Positions 1 through 14,100 of a stretch of 64,000 bases of DNA are shown here, one piece after another (within the stretch, counting starts at the first letter, position 1; every line of letters starts with the position of its first letter). The stretch lies in the NCBI RefSeq assembly GCF_020740795.1, contig NC_067285.1, positions 39,220,511 to 39,284,510 of the forward strand, read 5' to 3'. The notes under the pieces were generated by a model that saw only the letters and a program-made list of their open reading frames with translations, was not told the origin of the DNA and made no database searches. This stretch comes from Apus apus. Taxonomy: Eukaryota; Chordata; Aves; Apodiformes; Apodidae. A program made the translations under genes and the position numbers.

Positions 1-2109
1 GAGGGAATGGGCAAACACTTAGAAACTCCACAGGTTGAAGCTACCAGACTTTTAACATCCCATCAGCACCACAGTGTGTCCAGAGACTGCTTCTTGCTGT
101 GCTGGTGATCCCTTCTCCATGGGACTTTTGCCTGTGGGGTAGGATTGTCCCTTGGAGACATGCTGCTGATGTCCTTGGGTTGCTTTTGATGCAGAAATAG
201 GAACAGGAAATCTTTGTCTGGAGGTCCTCAGAAAAGGTAACAGAGGGCCAGGAGATCCTTACAGAGGCATCTCTTAAGGCATCCCTGCCATCCTGACCTC
301 TGGAAAGAGACATTCCTGCACAAGGTGTGTAAATGCAGCTCATACGTTTTGCCCCATCCCTGACAGTGTTGAAGGGCAGGTTGGATGGGGCTCTGAGCAA
401 CCTGGTCTGGTGGGAGGTGTCCCTGCCCATGCAGGGGAGTTGGATCTAGATGATCTTGAAGATCCCTTCCAACCCCAACCAGTCTCTGATTCTATGCTAT
501 CCTGGCTGTTCTGATGCCCCCTTTGCAGTTCAAACAGGAGGTTTGACCCCTTGATGCTGCATGGCCAACACATCTCCCTCTCAGAAAACCTGTCATGCTT
601 ATTCCGAGTGCAAACTTGTCTGAGTGCCTTTTTCAAAATGAGTTGGTTTGCAGGCCCCCAGATCAGACAATCCTCCTGCTTCCTACAGCTCCTAAGCTCT
701 TCATTTAATTTTTGCTGCAGTTTACTTCTCACAAACAGACCAAAAGGGGCAAATACTCCCCAGCAGATGCAAAACGACATGAAGTCCCACCTCGCCACAG
801 ATTAACGGCCATAAAGTGCCTCAGGCAGGTCCTTGCTGTTTGCTTGGAGGGTTTAACAGCCTCCCATCATGCTAAGCCTACCTGCACGTGCAGGATTTGT
901 TACATCTGGTTTACAAGTCAGGAGCTATTACTGTAGCACCAGAGAGGCAATTAAGGTAATTTCTGAAGTAATTAACGTAAGTGATAACGAGGAGTCGGTG
1001 AGCGTCAATGTTGAACAAGCTAATCTTTAGCTTAATTGTGACATTCCTCTTACAGACTCTGCATTTTGGATGAGTTTAATTTTGGTTTTTAGTATCATGG
1101 AGCAGCAGCAGTAATTGGGTGGAGAGCCCTGCTGAGAAAGGAGGCTGCAGTTCCTGGCTCACATGAGCCCATGGACTGGGGCATTTTATAATGGGCCACC
1201 ACATTGTTTCCAGCAGCATTTTGGCCATGACCAGTCAAGTAACAGCAACTCATAACAGGTCCAGCAAATGGCTAAAACAGTTTCATTCCTTTCAGCAGAA
1301 CATGCATTTTTATGCCTTTTCTTGAAATGACTTCTCTGCTGATGTCCATTCTGGCTCACAAAGTCCTCTGTTGAATTAAGGAAGCATGGACTTCCATCCT
1401 TGCAAGATGAATTCAGAACTGAGTCTAACAAAGAAGGGGGCTGTATTTCTTTGGGTGCTTGCCTCATCTCAGCACTGCTGTGAACTTCTTTCAAGCTTAT
1501 CTCTAGGGAATGGCTTCGGTCCCTTCAGTTGTTACAAAATTAATGTTATTGGCTTTGTTATTTTTGCATCACCGTAGAGTTGTCATCGTGAATTAGATCC
1601 TGTTGACTTTACCTGGGTGTTACAGTGATGTATGTCAGGATGTTGTGAGTCTCTGTGGAGCACCAGCACAGCCTGTCGTGGAAGATGTTGGGACCACAGC
1701 AGTCACTGCCTAAGGCAACACCATTATTAGAAGACCAGTTACCTGCTCAGCACCAACTGGTTGTCATTTTGAGGGTGGGAGGAAGGCTGAAAAGCCCATT
1801 CTTTTTTCTGTTCCTGTGATGAAAAGTTCCACTCAGTTGTACAGAGAGTTGGGGTGAAATGCAGCAGAACTGTGGCAGTGGGGGAGGCAGGTGGAAAACT
1901 GGAAAACAGGTCTTTTTCTAGATTGTTCAGGCAATAATGGAGAAACTGGGAACTATTTAAAGGCCTCAGTTCCCATCAACCCTTTGTGTGTGTTTTGGGT
2001 TGTTATCTGCAGGAAAGGTATGTCTTTTCCTTCCCAGGCCAGGAGGAGAGGGAAGGTATGAAACTGGTCTAGAAGTGTCCACCCATTCCATGTGCTCTTT
2101 CTTTCCCAG
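1..2109 (+). other. Presumed intron of FREM2-like gene upstream of first recognised exon
   Basis: No exon of the FREM2-like gene could be supported here. It holds one short CR1 fragment (345-500) and an AT-rich block with several TAATT-type motifs at about 890-1130. The rest shows nothing recognisable. Confidence 0.5.
345..500 (+). mobile_element. CR1 LINE, 3' fragment
   Basis: Shows the CR1 3' consensus (GTTGAAGGGCAGGTTGGATG, then GATGATCTTGAAG) ending in the GATTCTATG tail unit. Confidence 0.85.
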
Positions 2110-5100
2110 GTGTCCAGCTCTGCTGGTCCACAGAGCAGCTTGGAAAGCCACGTGTTCAACGTTGCTGTTCTCCCACAGACACCCAGAGCACCTCAGCTTT
2201 CCCTGGGCTCCTCTTTGCACATGGCTGTAAGTGTGAACCCACATGGCTGGTGGGTGCCTTCTGTCTTCTCTCTTTGCAGTGTCCAGAGCCTCACATAAAG
2301 CAGTAACCACCCAATTGTTGATTCACTGAATGGGTTGAGTTGGAAAGGACCTTAAAGATGATCTGGTTCCAACCTCCTGCATGGGCAGGGACACCTCCCA
2401 CCAGCCCAGGTTGCTCCAAGCCCCATCCAACCTGCCCTTGGACATTTCCAGGGGTGGGGCAGCCACAGCTTCCCTGGGCAACCTGGGCCAGGCTCTCCCC
2501 ACCCTCACACTAAAGTAGACATTCCTGGACTTATTGTTCTTGTTCTTGATTCAAAAATGGAACTGAATCTCTGGAATAGTGTGTGTGCACTAGAGAGAGA
2601 ACTGGAGTAGAAATGGGGGGAAAAAGGACAGGTTAGAAGAGTAAATTATTGGGGGGGAAGAAAATACCCAGAAAACATTGAAAAACTCAGTATTAAAAGT
2701 GATGAATGTGTAGGCTAGAAAGGAGAGGGAGAGAGAAGGAAAAAAAATCTAGGTTTAACATCTTTTTATAGAATTCTTAAGCCTTTCCTGAGAAGCCATG
2801 ACAAATGGCAAGAATGAAAACCTGTGGGTTAGAGAGACTGTGATGGATAGAGTTTGCCACTGTAGACTTCATCAGAGCTGCAGCCCACCCACATCAGAAA
2901 GTTTTCATCCATCATTCTGGCATCAGGAACCCAGACTATAATAGATGTGGAGAGCATTCAGGCAAGCCCGTGAGATCTGCATCCTTGGAAGGGAATTGCC
3001 TTTTCTTGCAGCACCAGCTCTGGGAATGTCCATTTTGTTCAGAATGGTCTCTCCAACATTTCCCTGACCGTGCTGGTCGAAAAGATGACCTCAACATTCA
3101 GAGTTGGTTTTGGGAGCTCTCTGACTTTGCTGCATGCCTTCTCCAGGTGATGTCCCCATCACATATGCCAAACCTTCCCCTCTCCTTCTCCTGCTGTCTC
3201 CTCTTCTTGGATTTTGTAGGGAGGGATCCCAGGTGCATGAGCTAGAGGGGAGCTCCAGGGCTCTGCACCCTGGTCACCTGTTGGGATGCAGAGAGCCAGG
3301 GAGTTTGATTTTGGCGTCCCCTTGGCATCATAGCTTGGTTATGGTCTGTGAGGCTTTCAGAGGAGGACCAGGGTCATAATCCACTGATCAGTGGTCCTGA
3401 GCTGAGTGAGACAGGGCGGGCTGTGGTGAGAAAGCAGAGATGAGGACTTAGAAAAAACACCAAGGGAGCTGAGACCAACCCTCCAGGCAAGAGCTGCCTG
3501 CAGGGAGAGGGAGAGCTGGGTCTACAGACTGGAGTGTAGAGCAGTCATCTTTGCCATTCTTTATTCCTGATGGTTTCTTTGGAGCTTGTGAGGTGCCAGC
3601 AGAATGCTTAGCATCACCAAACAGAAATCCTGAGCCCTTGGGCACTCCCTGACAGGCAAAAACATGTCGAGAGGCCTGTGCAGTGCAGGAGAGCACATGT
3701 GATAGACCTGCCAGGGGTGGTGGGTCCCCAGGAGAAGCCTCCAAAGGGGGAGCAAAGGACTTTCTAAGCCAGCACAGCCTGGAAAGGCCAAAGGAGGCAG
3801 TGGGAGAGGGGTTAGGGAAAAGTCCATGAGACAACAGCCTTGTCATGGTTTAAAAGAGTGGTGACCTTTCACAGGCAGTAATAAAACATGCTCAGGCTGC
3901 TACTTGGAGCAATAGGCAGTGATGTGTCTTCCTGCTCTTGACTTTTTGTTCTTGTCATTAGTGACAAAATTGATGGGAGAGCTGTCTGGCTGAGCCATGC
4001 AGTGCTGGATTTCATAGCTAATTACACACCACAAAATTCAATAGGGCCATAAACCATGTTTTACTGAGGGTTGCCTCACAACCTGCCTTTGGGAGAGACA
4101 AATAGGCCTGGGAGGCAGCTGTGAGACAAAGCCTCACCTGAAATCTTCTCACCATAAAGTTGCACTTCTGGCGTCAACGTGATTTGAGTTCTGTTCACCC
4201 TGGTTCAGACTCCTTCAGAATTAGACTGGCTTCTTGGCTGAAGAGCAAGCACAAGATGTCAGGTCTTCCCATACCTCTGGTCTTGGTCTTGAGAAAAGCC
4301 AGAGAGGTGAACTGGGGGTTTGGTGGCATTGGTGGGGCACTGAGCTGTGGTCAGGGGACCTTGCCTTGCTGGTGTCCAGGCCAATGTCCAGCCTGTGACC
4401 CAAGGCCAGCAGAATGGGACACAGGCTTGACAGGGTGGCCTCACAGGTCCAGCAGGATTTAGTGGGCTGTTCTTGCTGTGGCCTGTGCAATCTTGTAATT
4501 TGTTGCTGAACCAAACCATTTCACGTTCCAAAGCAGATAAATTAATTGCCCCTGTCCTTAATTTGGCTTGTTCTCTCCATCATCATGTTTGTGATTAAGA
4601 AATGAGCTGGGTGCTTTTCATACCCAGCTGAACTGGTGGAATTCGGTGACTTCTCATAGCTGGTAATTCCACAGGATTAAGGTCCATGAAGACATGCAAG
4701 TGAACTGCCTTTGTGCACTTCAGTCTGGTCATGCAGCAAGGGTCATTCCTGTAACACACTGCCCACCTTTGGCTGGTGATAATCTTGTAATGGAAAGAGC
4801 AGAACATTTTTTTGGCAAGTTTAAACCAAAAGATAAAGCTTTGGTTCCTCTCTGTTCTAGTAGAAATGACTGAGTTATTCTCAGGTTTTCTTGTAAAAGC
4901 AGCCCAGCCACATCAGACTGCACCAGAAAACTACATAGGCAATGAATTTTCTCTTCACCCAAGGAGTTTTTCATCAAATTAGATTTTTCTTTCTCTCTTC
5001 TGAGTTGCTGGAGGTCAAAGAAGAAAGTCCTCCACATGTGAGTGTGGAGGTTGTGCATCTGCAGAGGACAGAGTGCACTAAAACCTCTGCTACTTTCCTG

Positions 5101-8100
5101 GGCAGCCTGAAAGCGGGGATAAGCTCTTAGTTTTATGAAGAAGGAGGTGTTTGTGTCTTTTTTTATAGGTGTTGAAGCCCCTTCTGGTTCTCCAGAAAGG
5201 ATTTAACAGAGCTGGGACCTGTGTTAAGCTCCCTTCTGCTGAGCATGGTGGTGCCCAGCCCCTGTGCTACACATTTGGTTTGGTTTGCAGACAAGCTGAA
5301 AGTGAGTTTAGGTGACCCATAAGACTCTAGCACATTTGAATTATTATCAAGGTTTACTGTCCTCTCTAATCTCCTCCCAAATAGTCCCTATTCCATACAA
5401 GTTTGAGAGACTTGGTAAAGGTTCAGCCCATCCATCCCTTGTCAGTTTGAGGTCGAAGAACTAGGCCTGTAACTGCAAAGACTCTCTCAATCTTTAACTC
5501 TAGCAAAGCAAATTCTCGTTGAATGCATTTTTGGGGTGAATCTTCCCATGTCTCTGGCCCTGATGCTCATGGTCTAATGTGTTTATTGAGGTGCTGGAGG
5601 ACCGTGTGACAGTGATTGAGCCTCATCACCTCTCCTTTGTAGCCCCGGAGATCCCCAGTGAGAAAATCCTGTTCAACGTGACTGTCCCTCTCCTTCCTGG
5701 CCAAGGCAAGTGCACCTATTCAGGATGTGGCAGCTTCCTGGTGAATTAACTGGCATGCTTTCTGAGCACATCTCATTTGTCCCCTCAGAGTATCACTCAG
5801 TGGAGGCATCTGTTCAGCCTCCTTCGTTGGCTTTATAACTCCTGGTTTCTTAACCTGATTTCCTCGGCTTCTGAAGGAGTAAGCCACAGAGCTCAGTTTT
5901 CTTCCAGTTTTCTGGAATAAGTTGAATGTTGTGCCCCATGGTTTTCTGCTTTCCACCTCTAGTGAGAAGAAAAGACTAAGTGAGGAATCTTTGTTTCAGT
6001 TCTCATGTCCCAAGAATCCATCCTTGATGCATTTACAGCCATCTGACCCACTCGGGAGCCACAGAAGATGTTAGAAGAAGTACCTGGGGAGAGAAGCAGC
6101 AGCTGTGGCCTTTGGTGTCTTGCTTTAAAAGTAAAAATTAATTCCTCCTGTTAATTCTGAGCTCTCTCCCTCCATAGGTATCGTGGAGCACAGAGACAGG
6201 CCTCTCTCCCCAGCCAGGTCTTTCACCCAGGCAGATATCAACCGTGGCAAGGTGGCCTATCGTCCGCCCGCTGCAGCTCCTCACCTGAGGGAGATCATTG
6301 CCTTTTCCTTTGCAGGTAAGGACCTGCGTGGTTTCTCTCATGCCAGGTCAAACTAGTAGAGGTAGCTGGACTGCTGGTCCAGTCCAGTCCTGGAGTGACT
6401 TCATGTGTTCCTGAGGGCACCAGGCTCCAACGACACAAAGGAAGCAGCTGATGCAGAGGATTGTAGGATGAAGTGGCAGGACGTGGGAGATGCAAAGCTC
6501 TGCATCACCTGGCCCTCCCTGGCTGTCAAGAGGAGCTTCACAGTTTGGAGGAGGGGGCAGGATGGTTTTTCTCATGACCTGAGGAGGGGAAGGCAAGGAA
6601 GGAGTGGTTCCCTTGGTGAGGAAAGACTCCAGCCTGGCTGAATTGCTATCTCCAGAAGCTGTTCAGGTCCACAGCAGTGTGTGCTTTCCTGTCCTGACCG
6701 CAGTTCCTCTGTGCTTGTGTTTGTCCCCTCAGGTCTCCCAGAGTCAGTGAACTTCCGATTCACAGGTATGTGAACCATTTGCTTTTTCCTCATCAAAGCA
6801 CTTTTTATCCTTGTGCCCTTCATGTTGCCTGTTATTCCTTGACCTCTCCTCTACTACAACACCACCTATGAGAACTCAGTAGGAATTTCTGGAAGTCATA
6901 GAATCATGGAATGGTTTGGGTGGGAAGGGACCTTCAAGATCATCCAGTTCCAACCCCCCTGCATGGGCAGGGACACCTCCCACCAGCCCAGGCTGCTCCA
7001 AGCCCCATCCAACCTGCCCTTCAACACTGCCAGGGATGGGGCAGCCACAGCTTCCCTGGGCAACCTGGGCCAGGCTCTCACCACCCTCACACTCCAGAAT
7101 TTCCTCCTCATGTCTCACCTCAGTCTCCCTCCTCCAGTTTAATCCATTCCCCCTTGTCCTCTCCCTCCCTGCCCTTGTCCCAAGTCCCTCCCCAGCTTTC
7201 CTGGAGTCCCTTCAGGCCCTGGAAGGTGCTCTAAGGTCTCCCTGGAGCCTTCTCTTCTCCAGGCTGCACAGCCCCAACTCTCCCAGCCTGGCTCCAGAGC
7301 AGAGCTGCTCCAATCCCCCTGTCATCTTTGTCACCCTGCTCTGGACTCTCTCCAGGAGCTCCATGGCCTCCCTATTTTGGGGGCTTCAGAACTGGATACA
7401 GTCATGGGGAAATGCTCATGCCTGGGAAAACAAATTTGTGTCCCAACAGTCTTCTGTAGAAGCTAAGCTGCAGCTCAGTAGAGACATCTTTTTCTAACAG
7501 TTGCCTGAAATCTGTTCTAAAAGCCTGATTTGTTCCTGTTTCCTCCCAGTGTGAACAAGGACATCAGGGTTTTACTCTACTTTTTTGTTTTTAATACAGC
7601 ATGAGAACATTTCCACAATGAAATTGCTGTTGATCAGTTGCTTGCTTATTCCATTTCCCTTTCCATGTGCTTTCTAGCACAGGTCTGCAAGATGATCCAC
7701 CAGCAAGGAGAAGTCTGTGTTGTGACTTATGAGCACACGTGGAAGACAGCATGTAGACATGCACCCACACAGGCTTTTACAGGCTACTTTTGCCTTGGTA
7801 GGAGCTGAGTTAGGGGCAAAGAGAAATACTCTTGGCAGGTGTGGCTTGCCTGGTGGATGTCCATAAATCAAGGTGTAGAATGACAAAGTGGGAGAGGAGT
7901 GGGTGATGTGGGGTGCTGATTTTGTACAGAAAGGTGAGTCCCTGGAAACACATCCCTACCTTCAGGTGTGGTCTTTGTCTGTGTCTAGTGTCTGATGGAG
8001 AACACACAACCCCGGAGATGGTGTTTGTCATTCATCTGCTCTCTGAGGAGCAGCAGCAGCCTCCAGTCTTCCAGATCACAGCTCCCTTCCTGGAGGTCAG

Positions 8101-11100
8101 CCAGGGGGGCAAAGCCACCATTGGTGAGTTGGGTGGAAGGGCTGGGATGCAGAGCTCAGCCTGAGGCTTGGTGTTTATTGCCTGGAGGCCACCTGGGTGG
8201 AGCAGGGGTGAGTTCTGGTCGCACTCACCTTTGTCCATTGAGCCAAGGAGCTGTGGTTGTGCAGTTGCAGCAGCAACTACTGAGCAAACTGCAGGGTGGT
8301 GCCTCAGAAAGGAGCCTGGGGATGTGACAGACCTCCAGCATGTGGCAGGTCTGCTTGCTGGCTGATGCAGGGCAGAGCAGGATCAGGGACCTGCTGCTCC
8401 TGTGCTCCATCCCTCATAGTCTGCTCTGCAGTTGCTGAACCATCAGTTACTGGTCTGGTACACTGGGTTCTTCAGGATAAGCCACTTTCTGCTTGCACCA
8501 GGAGGTTCTCTGGGGTTTTTCTAGGCACCTCCCTGCATGATGAGCACGTGCTCATGTCTTTCAAAACCTGAGGGTTTACAAAGCTGTCCTTTGTCAGCCA
8601 TACTGGCAAGAAGTTTTCTGATACAACCTCTGATCTGGGCATTGTCAGGGGATTAATTATTTCCATGAAACCAGCAAGTTCTTGAGCTAGGGCAGCTCCA
8701 GAATGATTTTAATTTTCACTTACTGACTGAATGACAGCTTTTCAACTCTGTTCAGAAAAGCACATTACAAAACCTAAGGGATATTACAGAATCACAGACT
8801 GGTGAGCAGATCCCACAGGAACGTGTCCAGGCTGGTTGGGGATGTCTCCAGGGATGGAGACTCCACAACCTCCCTGGGCAGCTTGTTCCAGTGTCTGGTC
8901 CCTTCAGAGTGATGAAGTGTTTTCTCAGATTCAGGTCCAACCTCCTGTGCACCAGTTTGTGCCCATTGCCCCTTGTCCTGTCCCTGGACACCCCTGAGCA
9001 GAGTCTGGCCCATCCTCCTGCCACCCCCTGGAGATATTGATCAGCACTGATGAGCTCCCCCCTCAGCCTCCTTTTCTCTCAGCTGAGCAGCCCCAGCTCT
9101 CCCAGCCTCTCCTCACAGGCAGATGCTCCAGTTCCTTCAGCATCTCAGTGTCCCTGTGCTGGACTCTCTCCAGCAGCTCCTTGTCCTTGAACTGGGGAGG
9201 CCTCACCTGGAGCCCTGTGAGCTGGGCTGGGCTGGGCTGGCCACACTCTTCTTGATACCCCCCCAAGATGCCATATTCCCTTCCGAGAATGCTGAAGCCA
9301 TGCTCTCTTTCCCTGGCCCAGGGGTCCAGCTGGCTGTGAGCAACACAGACACATCTCCTGACGGTCTTTTCTTTGAGCTGGTGAACCCTCCCCATCATGG
9401 CATTGTCCTCAAGTCCAGTGCCGGCGTGCAGGAGCGCATGAGAGCAGGTGAGTGGAGCAGAAGTCTGCCTCAGCACAGGAGAGGCAGACTGTGAGGTGTG
9501 CCTGTCCACCTGGCTGATTTAGTTGGCCAGGAGGAGACAGATACGTCGGGCAGATCCAGCTGCATCCACAAGCATGTGAATTTCCTGCCTGGAAGTGTGT
9601 GGCTGCAGGAAAGATGTTTGCCTGTTATTTGCTCAGTTCCTGGCTGAACAAAGTCCTTTGTTTCTTCTTTGTGTGGGCTGGTTGACAGTCATTCTGGTGT
9701 GATAACTATAACCAGCTGCTCCTCATGTTTTACTTGGTAAGTTATGTCTGAAGCAACTTAGTGAAGTAACAATGTGAACATTTCCACGGAAGCCTCTGGC
9801 AACCTGTTGTGATCCAGCAGTTGAAAGCTCCTGGGGAGCTGATTTTGGTGGCAGTGGTTTCCAGCGTGTGATCAGATGACAAATATGATCTTCAGGAGTG
9901 TAATGCAAGCAGAAGAGGTGGAGAGGGAAGGAAGCCTTCTCCAGCTGTGGCAGGCAGGCTCTTACAAAGCAGCTGGGAAGAAAGGAGGATCTGTGCACTC
10001 CCAGAGAATGGGGAAGTCTTTCTGCCTCTCTGAAACTGGGAAGGTTCCAGCTGGTTCTCTGCCCTGCATGCCTACCAGCTCCTTAATAAATGTCTTCATA
10101 ACTCACAGCCTTGGTGGCATCCAGTGCCAGTTTAGCACTGTGATTAAGTCCTCAGGTCATTTGAATCGGGTTGGTGCCCTGAACCTGAGCCCTTCTGACC
10201 TTGTGCATTTTCCTTTTGGGAAGGTGACACCTTCACCTACGAGGACATCACTCGAAACGCTCTGCAGTACGTGCACGATGGCTCAGCAGCAGCAGAGGAC
10301 AGCATGGAGATCTCTGTCACCGATGGTGTCACCAGGGTGACCACAGTGCTGAGGGTGGAAGTGTCCCTGCTGGATGACAAAGGTCCTCAGCTGGCCCCGG
10401 GCTGCCTGTTGGCAGTCACTGTGGCCAGTAGAAGCTCTGTGACTCTCTCTCGATTGCACCTCGCCTACGTTGTAAGCTCCCATCTATGTCTAAACCCAAG
10501 GAATGCTGCCAGCCTCCTTTTCCTTATCCCCCCTCCACTTTTCTGCTGTCAGTGTGGATTCTTGGCAGAGCATTCAAGTTTTGACCATGTCCTGACAACT
10601 GCTGCCAAAAAGGGGATCATAGACTCTTTCATTCAACAGGGTTTCAGGGCTATTGCTGCTTGACTCTAACAGAGGTGAACTGAGTTAAGCCCAGATTTTT
10701 CTATCAAACAAACCTGCTCATGAAGCACGTGGATTTGCTAAGAGATAATTCCTTGAAAATTTCAGCCCTCCTCACTCCCTTTCCAAAATTTGCTGGTTCT
10801 TTTGCTCAAGGTGTTTGAAGGAGGGGGGTTGAGCAACCCAAGGTGCTTCACTCCTAGGTAGCTTGGAGTGGGTCCCAGGAGCTGTGTGTTGTACAGAAGT
10901 TGCCCTGCTTGGTGACATTCAGAAGGAAGGTGTTTTACTCCTTGCAGGTGATTTAGCAGCAAATGCCTTAGGTATTTGGATTGCAGGTATGCAGAGATGT
11001 TCCCCCAATGGAGGAGGGAGGAGAGATTGCAGTGCATGTGTGGGGCTGGAGACACCTAAGGTAGAAGCTGGCAGAGATAATTAGGGAACTGCAGGGGGGG

Positions 11101-14100
11101 AGGTAGGATAAGAAGGCAGGTGGATGTTTTTTTGCCAGGAGATCAGTCAGGATACAGGTCTGGGATCTGTCCTGATAAGGAGGAGGGCTGGCAAGGAAGC
11201 TGCTCAGGTTAAACCTGAGCAAGAGAACAGCTGGGACAAAGAGGGTTTCATTCCTGACCCATATGTTGAGGATATGATGATTTCTGCTATAGGTCTTACC
11301 TTGCAGGCAGCCAACAAGAGCTTTTAGAAGAAAGATGCCATCTGAGTTGTGATATCATAGAGGTGGCTGCACTTAATGTTACTAAATAGTGCCAAAATCA
11401 GATTTCAGTTTAATGTGGATCTGCCTTTTGCCCCTTTGCTCCACATGAACCTTTGATTTCATAAGAACTGAACTTAGCTCAGTGTCTCTGAAGCACTGGT
11501 GAGCAACAGTGACTATCTGCCAGCTCTCAGCTAGATTTTGGGTCACTTGATCTGGAGTCAGGAAAACTGTATTATATAAATGGTCCAGTCCTATGGAAGT
11601 GTAAAAGTAACTTGAGAAAAAAAAAAATACCAGGTTTATGTCTGGGGGATCATGCTGATGTGGTACAAGGACACGAGAAAAGCTCTCTGAGCCAAGAGGA
11701 AATGAAATACACATTTTATGGTAGATTCTGAGAATGTCAACCCAGTTGACTCTCCTCTGATCAACAGAAGCTTCATTTAATATCCATCAGTGGCAGGTCT
11801 GACCCAGCTCCCTTAGGAGAATTCCCCTAGAAACCATATTATTTTGAGTGGAGGGAAACAAAAGCCAACCTTGTTTTGATTTGGTCTCTTCCTTCTCATT
11901 TAGGACGACGATTCTCCTGACTCAGAGATAAGAATCCAGTTAATATCTCTGCCTGCATATGGCACCCTCTCACGAGTGTCTGGCTCTCATCATGAAGAGC
12001 TTTCCAAGGTTTCTAATTTCACCATGGAAGACATCAACAACCAGAGGATCAGGTATCAAAGAGCTATTCTCCTTCAAGCCATGAATGAACGTGAAGGAGG
12101 GTTAGGAACTGAAATGCCTCCACATGGAGGGATGGGACATGTTTGCCTGACCCAGGCTGTGCTCTGCCTTTCACAGCTACTCCACCATGGTTGAGACCAG
12201 CAAGCAGCCAGTCACTGACATCTTCCACTTCACTGTTTTTGATGCTGATAACAACCAGCTTGACAGACAGATGTTCACCATCACCATCACATCTGCCCAG
12301 ACAACACCGGCTCTCATGATTTTTGCTGACCATATCACTGTAAGTGGCTACCCAGGATAGTAGGGACAGTGGGAAGGATGTCTCAGTTGTGAGGAACTGA
12401 AGAGTTTTCTTGGAGTTTTGGGGAAATTGCTGAAGAAAGTCGGTGTTGCACGTGCAGTCCTGGGAGTGCAAAGGGTTAACAGAGTACTTGGAGGCCAGAG
12501 GAGGCTGATGGTAAGGCTGCATCTTGCATCCCTGAACCTCATCTCTACAGGAGCTGGGATCTCCCTGGAGTGCCCTGTTGATATCAATGGAACAAGCCTG
12601 ACTTATCCCTGTTGAATATGTCATCCCTTCTCTCACCCACTTATGTGTAAAAGATGAGCAGAAGAGAAGTGTGAAAACATCTGGTGCTTTGGACTGATAG
12701 ACAGCATTTCAGTCTCCTTATCAAAGCCTTCTGAAGTCATCTCCCTCCTTTCCAGCTTTACATTCCCCCTCCCTTGCCCTCAAAAGGCTCCCTTCAACAA
12801 GGAATGCAGATTTCACCTCGCAAGAGGTCAGCACGACTCTGCCACTTCTCTTCTTGCCCTGACAAAGCACCCACAGGCTCCTCTCAGGAGCCAGGCAGGC
12901 TTTGTTCTTCCCATCCCACCTCACCCCCCCACCTTGATTTCATGCTTAACAGACCTAGGGGAGGATGGGGCAGGACTTCAGCCTTCAGCCAGACAAGGCT
13001 GCTCCAAAGAGACAGACTCGTTCCGTGACAGTTTGTGTGTTGGTGCATGTTGTGTGCACTGCCAGTAGTTTTTGTCCCATGTTTTTGCTTTCCAGGTGGA
13101 TGAGGGGGGTAGTGTCCCACTGCTGGCTCATCACCACTTGGCTGCTGCCTATGATTCTGCTGCCAAGGAACACCTGAGGGTCACAGTTGTCACCCTACCT
13201 ATGTATGGCTGCATCGAAAACACCAAGACAGGTAAATTGCTTGGCTCTCTCTTCTTCTTCTTGGCTGGCGGAAGGGAATGTAGGAGCTGCCATGCTGGAG
13301 CATGTTCTGTCTCACCACAGTTCCTCACTGCAGTGCTGGTTGGCATCAGTTGATGGGAAAGAGCTTGTGAAGTCAGTGTTAGGAGATAAACTGTCTCTGG
13401 GGAGCATTTTCTGCTGATGCTTGTTTGTTGGAGACTGGTCCACGTTGAGAGACTGGGGCATCAGGAGCCTTTTCAAGCCCATGTGTTGTATTTTCTTCAT
13501 GCTCCACCTTGGCTTCTTCATGCTCTACTTTTAAGGCTGTGAGAGCTGTGGCAGAGCATGGCTGGTAACCTTGTCATGTCTCCTTGTCTTATCAGGAAAA
13601 AGGTAGGATTTATGCCACATTATCCAAGGATGTTCATCCAGACTTGTCTTCATCCTGTGCCTGGCCCTGACAGGAGTGTCATGCATCATACGATTTCCTT
13701 CAGTCATAACTTGCCTTTGTAAAATGTCACAGTGGGTTGGCCCGTGTAGGGGCTTGTTACAACAGGGATTGGATTTCTTCTGGAGACCACAGCTTGCTAA
13801 CCATGGCACATCACCCCTGCTAATGGTGTCTGTGGGAAACTGTTCTTTTCTTCCCCATGGGTCAACTCCAGATTTGGAGTCCGTCCTTGAAAAGGCAACA
13901 ACTGGGTGGTTTTCTTGGATGTGAGACTTAGTTTTGCAAGGTGAAGCTTGTTGTCAAGATTGTGTTGCCCCTGTCTCATCTCTGAAGAAAGCCTGTGGAT
14001 TTCTGGGGCATGGGTGTGCTTGCACTATGCACACAGCTGCAGCTTCCCTAGTGCCTGCTCTCATGCAGCAGATGTTGCTTTCTGCAGAGGTCACGAGCTG

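Noticed and set aside
721-805. Possible exon after a TTTGCTGCAG acceptor
   Set aside because: The translated peptide has no CSPG features and no in-phase donor that fits the next exon.
6916-7497. 193-codon open frame rich in Pro and Ser, with similar ones at 26632-27507, 39240-39713, 42923-43498, 44349-44882 and 52181-52759
   Set aside because: The similar peptide recurs ([20 protein letters not shown]) because each frame is an antisense reading of a CR1 3' end, not a gene.
12064-12636. 190-codon minus-strand open frame
   Set aside because: It lies opposite exon 9 of the FREM2-like gene and has no recognisable protein features.
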